From Casuarius casuarius (lineage: Eukaryota > Chordata > Aves > Casuariiformes > Casuariidae), in assembly GCA_003342895.1 (NCBI GenBank), contig PTFA01000055.1, positions 2,202,021 through 2,266,020 of the forward strand: 64,000 bases of DNA, given 5' to 3'. Both the position numbers and the translations under genes were made by a program. Below are positions 36,889 to 48,630 of this stretch, piece after piece; the stretch's first letter is position 1, and each line of letters starts with the position of its first letter. The notes under the pieces were generated by a model that saw only the letters and a list, made by a program, of their open reading frames with translations, had not been told where the DNA came from and did not search any database.

Positions 36889-37704
36889 AAAGCTAGTCAA
36901 CAGTCGTAGTGTTAACTGCAAAATACACTACTAGTAATTAGCAGAAATGAAATAGTTGAGATTTGTTTATAAAGTTCTGCCATACTCCCATTCTGACATA
37001 ATTTGTGTCAATAATTAGAACTTACCTGCAAAACCCCACAGGTGCAGTAAGACTTACAGAAGAGGACCAAGAAAGTCTGCAAAGATGGCACTCCTGAATT
37101 TCTGTTTTATCGTTTGCTAGGGGCATAGGATTTGCCTCTTATGAAATGATGCACGGTCCTACTGGCAGTTTTGGACCTGGGCCTCTGAAGTTAGTTGTCA
37201 TGCTTTTCATGAAAAGTTTTAGAAAGCAGAATTTAAATTCTCCCAAAGTATCTCAGCCTCAGATCACTACTTGCATTGGTCTGTTTATTTAGTTGTTTCC
37301 TTTTTTTTTTTTTTGGCTCATATGTTTCATGTTTGTTTGTTTTTTAATCACAGAGCAGTGAGCAATAAAGAACATTTATATTTTTAATGAAAAAAAACCA
37401 AGAGGAGTTTCCTGTCCTCTCTCCTTTCTTTTCCCTATAAATACAGATGATACTAGTTTTGGTACTTGACCCCCAAATCTCTATTGAACTGCGTTCTCTA
37501 TTCACCCAAGAGCTCCTGCCCTCAAGGCCAGTGACTTGAGATTGTCACCAGTGATCCTCAGCTCCTTCATTCCTGAAGGAGTAGACCTAATTTCTTTCCT
37601 GACCCAATTCTTGGGCTCCTGATAGGCAGATGAATCTCCTGACTGCTTCCTCTTCAGTTCTACATGCCCTGCTTATTTAGGATGAAAAGTCTCCAGAACA
37701 GCAA

Positions 37705-37775
37705 CAGTGTCTTACTATGTACATTACCTAACAGAATGAGCTGGGCCTCCAGGCATTACTGCAATACTCATCAGT
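37705..37775 (+). repeat. Relic of an old amniote interspersed repeat tail
   Basis: The phrase around 37717-37770 (TGTACATTACCTAACAGAATG, then GGGCCTCCAGGCATTACTGCAATAC) resembles the widespread reptile repeat tail 'tgtacagcgcctagcacaatgggg...ggctcctaggcgctaccgtaatac', with a short internal deletion. Family assignment (L2/MIR-like or CR1-like) is uncertain. Confidence 0.45.
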
Positions 37776-38724
37776 CATATAGATCCAAAACTACACTCCA
37801 AAGCTAAGACAAAGTTAGTACAGCCAGAATGGCTATGGAAATATGTCTGCAGGGGACCTTTTGTAACATTTTTAGTAATGGTATTATACTATTACAGTTG
37901 TCAATGCTGCTTTTGTTTGAGCTCCACAGATTCATGGTATTTTTTTACAGTGCCATAGAATCAAAGTAATTTATTCACTAGTTCATAAAATTTTGTTGTT
38001 GTTTTCTTAAGACAGTATAAATATATTGGGTAAAATTCATCCTTGGACACATCTGTGCTAATATAATGCAGTTACAATAGCCTAGCACAGAAATAATTGC
38101 AACTACAAAAATAAATTACAAGGGGGCTTTGAAAGTGAAATAACAATAGGAAAAATGTCACCAAAAACCTCAAGCTGGCAGAATTAAGTAAGGCAAAAAG
38201 AAACCCACTTCAGTATGGATTGTACAGCACGTTTTTTTCTTGCATCTGAAAATTATTCTTCACAGAGCCTAATCAGAATCAGTTCCTACTAAAGTAAAAT
38301 TGAGGGTGGAGGAGAATAAATCAGTAGATAACTGCAACATTTATTATTTAGCATTCCTCTTCAAAGCATGATGTGAGGATTTGGGTCTTAATATAATCAT
38401 TATATAATGAAAGCTTTTGCCTCTCCATCTTCTACGAAATAGTACTTAACTCCTTGAAATAGTCATCAGAGTTCAACACAAAAAGCCACAGCTGAAGCTG
38501 TTCCAACATGAAGAGAGTTCAGTTACTGAAATCACTTCCTCTTAGTTTGTCCTACACGCAGGGCAGGAAACGTGGGATTTCACTTTGCTGTCTTGTCCCT
38601 TTACATGGATTCATCCTTGTGCCAACAGCAGATTCAGTGCCTTAAGGTACAAGTCAATGGCTCCTGTAATCTTTTGCCAGAGCACAGAATGTCCAGATTA
38701 TAATTAAATCCTGACCGCTTGGTA

Positions 38725-38825
38725 TTTACTTTTATTACACTAATACTGAGAGGCCCCAGTAAGATTGGAGCCAATTGTGCTATGTGCTGTTCACATTCAC
38801 AGCCATTGCCTCAAAGACCTCACAG
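38725..38825 (-). repeat. Relic of the same amniote repeat tail, opposite orientation
   Basis: The plus strand reads as the complement of the same tail: TATTACACTAATACTGAGAG, then GCCCCAGTAAGATTGGAGCC, AATTGTGCTATGTGCTGT and a 'cctcaaagacct' end. This is close to the reptile sequence 'cctagaggcccca..ggggccccattgtgctaggcgctgtacaaac...ccccaaagagct'. It is better preserved than the copy at 37.7 kb. The family name is not certain. Confidence 0.6.
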
Positions 38826-41069
38826 AGCAGGGTGAAAGAAAGAAAGTATTATTTTCCACAGCAGCAAAAAGAGCCTTAATTTTGCTGCTATTCTCCTTGA
38901 GGCATTAATCTCGAGAAAGATGAAGAATAAACCTGTCCCACATGAGTCATCTGTGCAGATGAAAGTGGAAGAATATCCTCTTATCTCCTGTTTTATCTTT
39001 CCCTTCAACATTGTTGCTTCTTTCCCAACTAGAATAATAACAATGAAAATAAGAGTGAGGTCAGCACTGGGCAGGGATGTTGTAGTGTCTGGAGCACCAG
39101 AAGCAGTGGAAGCAGGCAGGAGTCTCGCTTGATGTGCTCTGGCTCCGGCAGTGGGAGCAAGCACTTGGCAAGGGAGAGGAGAAGGATTATGTCTGTCAGA
39201 ATAATTTTTATGGGACCCAACTCTTCCAGGGATTGTTTCAAATCCATATAATGCTCTTGAGTGTTAATGCTTGCATGGGGATGTTTGCATTAGCAGATAA
39301 ATGTGCAAGAACACGTTTCCAGACATCTGCCAAACGACTGCACATCTGAGGAGTTTGCAGAAACTTGGTCCAAGGTCCACGAGGTCCTTGGGCTCCTGAA
39401 ATGACTTCCAAGGTTTGTAATAAATTGTGCTGCTGAAGTGTACTACAGTTAAGCAATTCTCACATGATAGAAACAATGTGTGGTGCACTGCACTAAAACC
39501 ACTCTATGTTATTTTAACTTTTCAGCCTTTGAAAGTGTTCAGAAGGGAACAGAAACATACTGGAGCAAAAGAAACTCATAGATGTTGTGAAAAAAGGAAA
39601 GAAGAAAACATAGGAGGAAGACCCCAGATTCCCAAATCAAGATTAGTGGATAACATTATAATACTGATCCTTGCTGTACTTTTTATTAGCCATAAATGAG
39701 AAAGGTGAATGTAGTTGTTAAGGTATTACTGTAAGATTTACTCTCCCATAGATTTCTAGGGAGTCTGGGTTGAATTGCTTAGGTCTCTCTAGCTAGGTCT
39801 AGACTTTCCTGGCCATGTAGGCACGAGGCTTGAACATGCAATGCCAGAGGGCTGAAGTGGTGGTGTCTGGGAGGGAGGGGTTCATTTTCAAGCACAAAGG
39901 CATTGTACTGTTCTTGAGTTTCCCTTCCCGATGCACATACTGGCTTGTCTCAGAGTGTGCGTCATCAAACAGGTGGTGCGGACTTTCACAGAGTTTGGGC
40001 TTGAATGGAAATGCAAGCGACAAGCTAAGATAGATACACCGTGTGTCTCTGTTCCCTTCTGTCAGGTGGGAAGATAGCACTGCTGTACTGGAGGGGGATG
40101 GAGGGGGCCACAGAGCTGTTAAAAGTAGGTAACCAGGGAATATCCTATCCCAGACTCAGCAGCTGGCAGCAGGTATGTGCTGCAGTCATTTGTTATAAAC
40201 CTGATCTTTGTTCTGCTTAAGAACGCATGAAGTGTGTGATGAATTACCATATATTGGAGCAGCCACAACAGGTTGGCAGAGGTACCCAGGAGTGAACCTG
40301 ATTTTTAATGCCCAGCTACCTGCAATCTTAAAAAAGGTTGATAAGAGTGTATCAATACAGGTAATAAATAAATGCTGAGTGGCCAGTTTCACCACGATGT
40401 TACTCTACTTCTAGAATGGTGTAGCTCAAAGGAAAGGTATAACCAGAAGTGGGGTGGGATATGGCATAGGCAGATAAATGTAGGTCTATATAACATGTCA
40501 GACCTCATTAAAAAGTGATCCGTGTGCAGTGCAGTGCAACTGTAATATTGCATCTGCTAGGGATGTCGGTGGTATGGCCTGATTCTTTCAATCAAGCCCT
40601 TTGTACCATTCTTTTATTAAACGCCCCCTCCCCCCAAACTAGCTTCATAATAATGAAAAGATCTCTTTAAGAAATTAGAGACCAACTCTTTACAGTAAAG
40701 AACCCTGTTGGTTTTATCACATTTAAGAACAACTGAGAGAAGTGGTTCTGTAAGGCTGGTGATTAGGAAACTCTTCCGAGAGATTGTAGCTGTTGCTGTA
40801 AATCTGCTCCACATCTGTTATGGAAAAAAAAGGGGGAATTCAGCTTCCCAAATCTCCCATCTCCCAGCTGAGTGCTTTTATTACCGGACATGGGCAGGAC
40901 GTAACCCATCTGCTTCCTGGCTGTGTTTTAAGGGAGCGTTAGGCATGCTCTGGCTATTCCTGCTAGACCAGGATCAACAGGTGACAAAGACTGGAAAACT
41001 CCTGTGTTTGCATCTCCCTTGCTCTCACCTGTGAAGTAGGCTCTGAGCACCCTTGTGACTCCAGAGGTG

Positions 41070-41200
41070 ACTTTAGATGCCTGTAGAGTTAGCTCACAGC
41101 TGATCACAGAGATATTATGAATATGCCTGAGTGCCAATATCTAAGCACCAATATCTAAAAAGCCTGTTAGGCATCTAAGATTTCCTTGTGAATCTGACTC
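41070..41200. repeat. Relic of a palindromic amniote repeat
   Basis: Contains 'agcaccaatatctaaaaagc' and 'gttaggcatctaagatttcc' followed by 'ttgtgaatctgactc', similar to the old amniote motif 'taggcgcctaaatacctttgtgaatctgg'. A short internal duplication (CCAATATCTAA twice, about 41138-41158) is also present. Recognition is from memory and weak. Confidence 0.35.
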
Positions 41201-41436
41201 ACGATGGATACTATGATAGAGCTCTAACTCTTCAGATTCTTCCTAACTGCATTTCCATAATTTTACTCATCTTTGGTAAGACTTGCTTGCTCAGATGTTT
41301 AATCCAACACATGTAATTGTTCCCAAATTGGAAGCTTCTCAATCCTCTGTAGCCTGCTTCTGGCAGAACCATGTTGTTCATTATTTGTGCACTTTGATCT
41401 TTTGGAACATACCTGTATTTGAATATCTCATTAAAA

Positions 41437-41478
41437 ATGTGTGTGTGCGTGTGTGTACATGTGCACACGCACATATAT
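41437..41478. repeat. 42-bp perfectly alternating purine-pyrimidine tract
   Basis: Every base alternates purine and pyrimidine from 41437 to 41478. TG repeats pass through TACATG into CACACGCACATATAT, so the two halves are partly self-complementary. Such tracts can adopt Z-DNA or cruciform structure. Confidence 0.85.
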
Positions 41479-42014
41479 TTATCTGATTAAATAAAACTAA
41501 TTTAATTTTAATTCAGTTCAGCACTAGATTTTAGTGTGAGCAGTAAAAAAAAAGCCAAGGTGTTCTAGACAAATTATGAGGTGTTAGAGGGAGGGCTCTT
41601 CTGCCATCAGTGCAGTTCAAAGTTGTATATGGATTCTAAGCCTGCGGAGGTGGAGGTGCAGCTCTGGAAACAGTGACAGAACTGTCAGTGGGAGCAGAGG
41701 AGAAAGGAGGCAAAGGAAATGCAGAGGCATCCCCTGGCATGCTCAGTAAATGAAGAGCATATACATGATTTTATCAGTGTTTTTAAGGGTTCAGGTCTTG
41801 TAAGAAACATTCTGAAACACAATGGTGAAGGAATACTGTATATGTGGTGGCAGGAGAAAGAAAAATGGAGGAGCCTCATCTGAAAGCATCAGAAAAGCCA
41901 ATGAGTGCAACAGCTGAAGTAAAAGGTTCAGTGGATTGCTCTAAAAAAGATCAGTATTAATTACAAAAGCATTTTGAATTAACATTTCACAATGGAAGAA
42001 AATTGTGGATTGCC

Positions 42015-42031
42015 TTTTTTTTTTTTTTTTT
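42015..42031. repeat. Poly(T) tract, 17 bases
   Basis: Uninterrupted T17 in the intergenic region, with no recognisable retroposon body on either side. Confidence 0.9.
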
Positions 42032-42294
42032 GAAAACAGGAAGAAAGATGACACAGATGGATTAGAATATTCCAACATGAAGATCCTGGATAAACAAACT
42101 GGGCATCAGTGCTTCAGGCTTTCTCAAAGGACACGACAGGGTATCTAGAACAAAAACATGCTGAGAAAGGCCATGGATTCCAGAAACACAGTGACTCATG
42201 CATTTCCAAAACAGTGTTATAGCAAGTTGCTGTCCAAATTTCCTGCTGTATTATATATAATGCACATTCAGTGGTGCTGCTGGCACACTTCCCT

Positions 42295-42420
42295 CTGAGT
42301 CAGTATTGAACCAGTGCCCCAATTCAGAGTTAGGCGACCACTGTGCTGCTGGAGCTTCTGTTGTTATAAACAGATGCAAAACAAATGTCCAAATTCCTTG
42401 TAGTCAATAGCGTCCCCTTA
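42295..42420 (+). repeat. Relic of an old amniote SINE/LINE tail
   Basis: Pieces 'gtcagtattgaaccagtgccc' and 'ctgtgctgctggag', then 'ccttgtagtcaatagcgtcccc', line up in order with a reptile repeat reading 'tgttgaaccagtgccc...gtgctgctggaggt...ccttgtggtcattaaagatccc'. It is strongly diverged and the family name is unknown to me. Confidence 0.45.
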
Positions 42421-45400
42421 CAAATGGTACAGTCTAATTCATGTCTGACCTGATGATCACATTTAAAGGTGTGTAACTACCTTGTGCATTTCTGTGCCTT
42501 TCCAGTTGGTTATGATGATAATTTTCACTTGGATTAAAGTGACATTTAGCATTGCTCTGGGGAACTGTACTCTAACTTAAGGAAAGAGAACAGAAAGCCA
42601 GAAGGGAGAATTACTCTATACATGTCTTCTCTTAAGTATCTAATGAAAAGGTATTATGCCTTAATGCTATGTGACCTTTCCTGTGGATCCTCCTTGCGCT
42701 GTGTGTTTGACAAGCTCTTAAAGGCATGGGAGAGCATGGGGAGTGATGGGATGAAGTGGAGAGAATTACAAGTATTTGCCTTACCAATACAGACATGAAG
42801 GGATTCACAGATTCCAGGCACAAAATAACCTGCTTACTACATAAGCCCTGGAGTAATCCCCCATGGGAATTCCTCTCAGTTTCTCTCTTTTTTCTATTTT
42901 GAGTTTTACTGTTAAAAGAGGTACCCTGGCTTTTGGGAATTCTTGACCTGTCTACAGGAAGTTCACTGCAGCTTGTAAATGGACTAGAGAAAAAGGCAGT
43001 AATACAGAATTAGCACCAATGAGCTTGAACTTAAACAACCATATCCAAATCTTCAGAAATTGCACAAAGTAAGAAACCAGATTCCAGTCCAAAATTTGGT
43101 CCCCTAATTATTAGATGCCATCACAAACATGGAAAAAGAATAGCAAATGCCTCCTCTTTTCCTTTTTTTCCTTCCTATGAATGTTTTGGTGGTTTCCTTG
43201 AATAAAAGACATCATGAGGCTCTATGTGCCTTCCTAGTAAAACTTTTGCCCTCTGTAAATGTGAATCTGTTTCATACCATGTGGAAATCTGGAAGTGAGA
43301 AATTGTATCCTAAAGGTAGTCTGGTTGAATTGATAGTCTGGTTTTAAGGAATCAAGTTTGAATTTTTCCCAGAGCATATTACTTGTCTGTTGAAGTAGAG
43401 TGAATTTTTCATAGGTTAGGTGTTGCCTCATGTGTGCTGGAAAACCACCTTTGTAGATTTGCACTGAGGCAAGATGGTATTTGAATTTGCTGGAATGCTT
43501 TACATATTCATATAGCCTGAAGGTTGGAAACTTTTTATCACCAGCAGAGCAGCATAGATGACAGTAAAGATACAGTTCAGGCAATGGAAAATCAGATGAG
43601 ACTCAAATTTTCTTCAAAACACTTTTTGAATACAGAAGTCCAGATGTCTTTTGCGATTTGCAGATTATGTTGCACTGGATCCCAGAGTACAGCTTGGTCC
43701 CTGAATGGATTTTAGACATAAATATGGCTAATGCAGCAGCTTTTCCTGGCTATAAGGAGAAGAGTGACATGCCATGTCCCTGCAGGTCAGACTAAAGTGA
43801 GTAACTCCCTACTGCATTTCTTACTGGCCAGATCACAATTAGTTTTTTAGCACTAATGGCTTCAAAAAATCTCACTCTTGGGCATATAAGCCTTCCTCCA
43901 AGAACCTAGCCTGAATGGCAGAGCACTAAAAATTAGACATTGTAATAGACAGCAACCTAAATCTGGTATCTTTTTTAACCTCATGCTTTTTTAACCTAGT
44001 GCTTAAAAGTCCAGGAAAACCAGTTTACAATCTGTTTCACTCCTGTCTGAAGTAATCCAGATAGACATCTTGTGATTGTCCATTTTTGCAAAGACCATAC
44101 TACAACATGACTCTCAAAAATGTTTAGTTGCAAAATCAGATGAGGCTGAGTTGAGAAGAGAGCTACTGAAGAGATGAGGAAAGGACACGGGTGGCTCTCA
44201 TACTAATGCTTAGTTACTAGTCCTGCAGCTGACAGAATCCGTAAGCTTTATTGATGTCTGCAGATCTCTGGGTGTGTGCAGCCACATTCCTGTGCATACA
44301 ATAGCTGGAAAAATTGCTGTTGCAGCCTTGGAAAATACGGCTTTTTTCACAATTACGATTCATTTATATAACAACAATATGCAAACCTAAGACTGCATAG
44401 CAAATAATTAGGTGTATGCTTTACCTTGGGGGATATATTCATGAGTCATAATAAAGTGTTATGTACTCACATTAAATAAGAATATTCATGTACTCTATTA
44501 CATGACATATATATATATATAAAAAAAAAAAAGTACGATGCAAAATGCACACACCCAGGAAGGGGAAACAAAGAAAACCTGTTGAATAAGTAGTGCTATA
44601 AAAAACTGTAAAACTTTTGCCAGAGAATTTGCAGTCTCTTATACAGATTTACAATTGTGTTTGATCCTCCTTTTTCAGTTTCTCATGGGACCCTTGTCTA
44701 GCTTTGTCATTCTTTATTACGAGGCTGACATCAGTCAGCTGGTTTGTAGCCAATTGCACTAATAATAAACTGGCAGGGAGATCAGAAATTACTGGAACTA
44801 TTTGGTCATCCTAAAACTGAAAAAGGAGGACTACTCCAAAACTCTTGAAGGCAGAAAAGGAACACTCTTAAATGCCATTTCTATAATAGCAGTTGTTTCA
44901 CAATAGAAAAGTCTACAAACTTCAAATTGTTTCACTTTAATGCTATGTTGCCCTTAAAGTTGTGAGTTGGGCCCAGGCAACAGAATCTAGCTCCTCCAAA
45001 AGAGATTCATTTAATATTAGTAAACAAAAATATGTATTTTTGAGGATCCAAACCTTTAAAAATAAGAAATAAGATGCTAAGGAGAAAGACTTTTCATATC
45101 ATATTGCCTACAGCTTCATAAATAATGCACTCTATTTGTCTCATATGGTTTATAGTCTAAAACCAAACCTTAACAGAGACCGCATAAGCTTTTGCATCAG
45201 CTACACATGCACACTTAGTTTGATGATTTGCACCTCTGACTGCCCCACTTGCAGTTTCTGAAGACATTCAGCTCTACTGTGCTGAGGTCATCCACTTACA
45301 GCTTTATAGTGCTAATTTGGCTAAACTGGTGTATGTATTGCTTTGGGATAGCTGGCTGATTGCTTTTGAGTATCTGGCTGAAAGGAGAGCTTAGTGAAGC

Positions 45401-46354
45401 TCAGGAGTATCTTACTAATACTCTTGAGAGTGATAAAAAGATAGAAACTATCACACAGTACTTTTCTCTATCTTTGTGCATCTTAAGGTTTTTGGGTGGA
45501 ACTCCACATGTCCTGAGGTAGCTTTTGTCATTACATGCCATTTTTCTGTTCATTTCCTACTACTTCTTCTGCAGCTTTGGTGTTCCTCAGTAGGACATCT
45601 AACAAACTTTATCTATCCCCTTTGAAAGTTTCTGGAGTAAGAACAGCAAAGCAATCCACAGAGCTACACCAGGTTTAGCATTGATGATGTAACTTTTCAG
45701 TTGGAGGGCACCACCTTGTGCGTGTGCATGTCTGGAAAATGCACATAGCCTGGAGCAGCTACAACTGTGTGTACCTGTATTATACCAGCAGATCTGCTTA
45801 TTGCTTCTTCCTTTATTGCCAGCAGGAAACGTGACTCTTGAAGTCACTCATGCCATCATGGCTAAGACACAGCATTAAACCAAAACCCTCAGAGCTAAAA
45901 GCATGAGGTTTTACTGAGAGCTAGGCTGTCGAGCTGACAGTTGCTACAAACTCATCTTCTTGGTGCACTGGATATCAAAATGGAAGCATGATGCAACTGA
46001 TTATAGGCCAGCATGACAAAAAGGTGTAATGTATACTTTGTGGATTCACGCGGTAGAACACAGATGCACGTTATTGGTGTGTAAGGCACACCCAGCCGTG
46101 CCCTCTCTAAATACATCAGCAGAAGAATGTAGATGCTTAGGCCTCTAGATCCCAAAAGAGATTCTTTGTACTTGAGCTGCACAAACAGTCAGCGGCCCCT
46201 CTGTAGCCCAGTCACTGGAGAAGAGCTTGACATAGACATACCTAAAGGGCTATACAACCACTCATTCATCTGTTATAGAAAAACTGTGATCAGGAATGCT
46301 GGATCAAGGGTAGTTTATAGTTAGATTAAGCAAAACTGGATTAGCTGCTCTAAA

Positions 46355-46445
46355 AAGCAGTGTAATATAATGGACAAGCTGTGGTGCTGATTGAGAAGCG
46401 TATGCTAGAAAGCTGAGTTCTGGGTCTTCTCTGACTCTATATATA
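46355..46445 (+). repeat. Possible MIR-like SINE relic
   Basis: The layout 'agcagtgtaatataatggac ... agctgagttctgggtctt ... ctgactct' resembles the tRNA-derived head and core of MIR-type SINEs, with a degraded B-box-like 'gagttctgg'. Evidence is weak. Confidence 0.35.
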
Positions 46446-48539
46446 CTTCAGCGTAACATTTTAAAATAAATGTGGTCAGAAAAGTTCACAGCTCCTCTCC
46501 AGCTGTCTACTGGCTTGAGGTTTGTGGCTCTAGTCAGAAATGAAGGTAGTGAACTGCATGGAAATTCACACAGCACTTCAGAAAAGGAGGATCTTTTGCA
46601 GCTCTGGGATCATTCCTTACAAGTGTATTTGAAGAGGAAAGAGTGCTCTTAGTGTTTTTTTCTTCCCCAGAAATACATGGCAACATCTACACACAACAGA
46701 TTATTCATCAAATTTAGCCTGTTCAGCTTGGTGCATACTTTCCATGTGGTTAAAATGCTATAAAATACTCCATAGACAAACACGAATAACTAACATGCAA
46801 AGAACAAGCACGTAAGGGAACAACAATATAACTAAGCACAAATCCCAGACTGCTTAAGCATTTTTGTCCAGAGTCAAAGAGCAAAATACCCTGGCATAAA
46901 ATAGCCAGCAGGGACATCTTTAAAGGTATTATGGTTCTTCTGGTATGAGTTATCACTGCAGCAGAAAAACATAAAAAATTCAGGTTGTGCTTCCCACTTA
47001 CACTCTTTTTTCCTTTGGAACTTTCCTGATCAATTAGATGACTTTTTAAAAGTAAATCTGTTATATTACACTCTACAACATAACGTTAACTGTGATACAG
47101 GTCCCATTGCACCTGAATAAAAGCTGGTGAAGTATATCCAGCTTCTTGCTTGGAAAGCTGAGTCCAGCTGTTTCTGCTGGAATCTTTTAGTAACTGCCAA
47201 AATCTTTTCAAGACCAATTTCTCCAAGGCCTGAACCACTGCCCATTGAAAGCAAAGGGAAAGATTCCTATTGATGGCAGTGGGCCCAAGTAAGCCAGAGG
47301 TTTAGACTGCCCTGCCAGAAAATGTTGTTTATGTGCATTTTGATGACTTTTAAATCTTCTCCTTTGTAGTTGTCTCTCTTACGGATCCTACTTTTCAGTG
47401 AATTTTTCCGGACACTCTTTTTACTGGACAAAATGGGATTGATGGGTTTCTATTCCTGATTCAGCAGAAAGATAATTTTATTGGATTTGTTTTTTAGAGA
47501 CCCTCTTTAGTCAGGTTGCACTGTGAAGCATAAGCACTGTTAAAACATTCTGCCATCCAATGGCCTGATTTTCTCTGTATAAACACATGGGATGAAGGTA
47601 AAAGACTCAGTCATGTGCTAAAGAAAACTAAGCAGTGCCTTCACAATAAAACCATAGAGGCCAGGTTTTTAACAAGTTTACCCAACAGCTGAAGTTTATG
47701 CTTACCTCCTAGGCCAAGCTGTGCAGCTAGACATTCCAGTGTGGACAGGAATTGAGGGCAGATTCCAGTGTGGAAAGAACTAGGACAGTCTCGTAAGCTC
47801 CTAGGGAAGGTGTGGGAGCCTGTGGTCATGTACACGCTCCTTTGATGCCACTAAAAGGTAATTTATTACACTAAGCTGCAAATCAGGTGAACAAACCTGT
47901 CTGAAAGGGGCTCATTAGGGCATCCAAGTTATCTGTGAAAGCATACAGGAAGGGAATGAAAAACTGCATCTTGTAAACTGCTAGGTAAGAGTTTATTTTC
48001 AGAGGAGAGATAACCCATCATTCTTGCAATCAATATGATGAGGTAGCTGGCTGTCTGCAAAAGTGCTTTCTTTGGTATAAACCAGTGCACTCACAGTGTA
48101 AAGACTGTCTTCATTTGTCTTTCTTTAAACTTATTTTCTTCAAACTTATTCTCTTCTGTTCGAGTAGGAGCAGTCTACACAACTGCAACTCACTGTTTTC
48201 ATTGATCAGCATTGTTTTAGCCCAGACTTGTTAATTAAAAAAAGGGAGAGGGGGAACAGAAAAAAGCCCAGTATTAAGCACAGCAAATGTTGCTACCCTT
48301 TGATATCACAGCTGATTATTCAAACAGCAAATCATAGCTAGCTGGAGTTTGGCTATCAGAAATTACTCTTCCATTTCACACTGCTTTTGTGTAAGACATG
48401 CCAGAAGGAGGGACAAAATAACACTTGAACCTGACACTATATATAAAAAAAAAGTTAGGGAATTGGTGGCACTATAAAAAAAAAGTGAAATGATGTCAAA
48501 GGTTCAATAAATCTAGTCTCAGGAAGAAGAGAGCAGATT

Positions 48540-48630
48540 CCTGGGCAAGCGTAAATGTCTCACAGTAACTTTCACAGAAGTAGGATTTGAACTTTAGCCC
48601 ACTGTGGTCTATCTGGCTGCCACTCTAAAT
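48540..48630 (-). repeat. Possible MIR-like SINE relic, minus strand
   Basis: The complement contains 'agttcaaatcctac', close to the pol III B box, followed by sequence resembling the MIR core ('tgtgaaagtta' and 'cttgcccagg'). Evidence is weak. Confidence 0.35.

Noticed and set aside
43234..43584. 116-codon minus-strand frame in the intergenic region
   Set aside because: No recognised domain, no promoter or splice context; composition is ordinary for chance frames.
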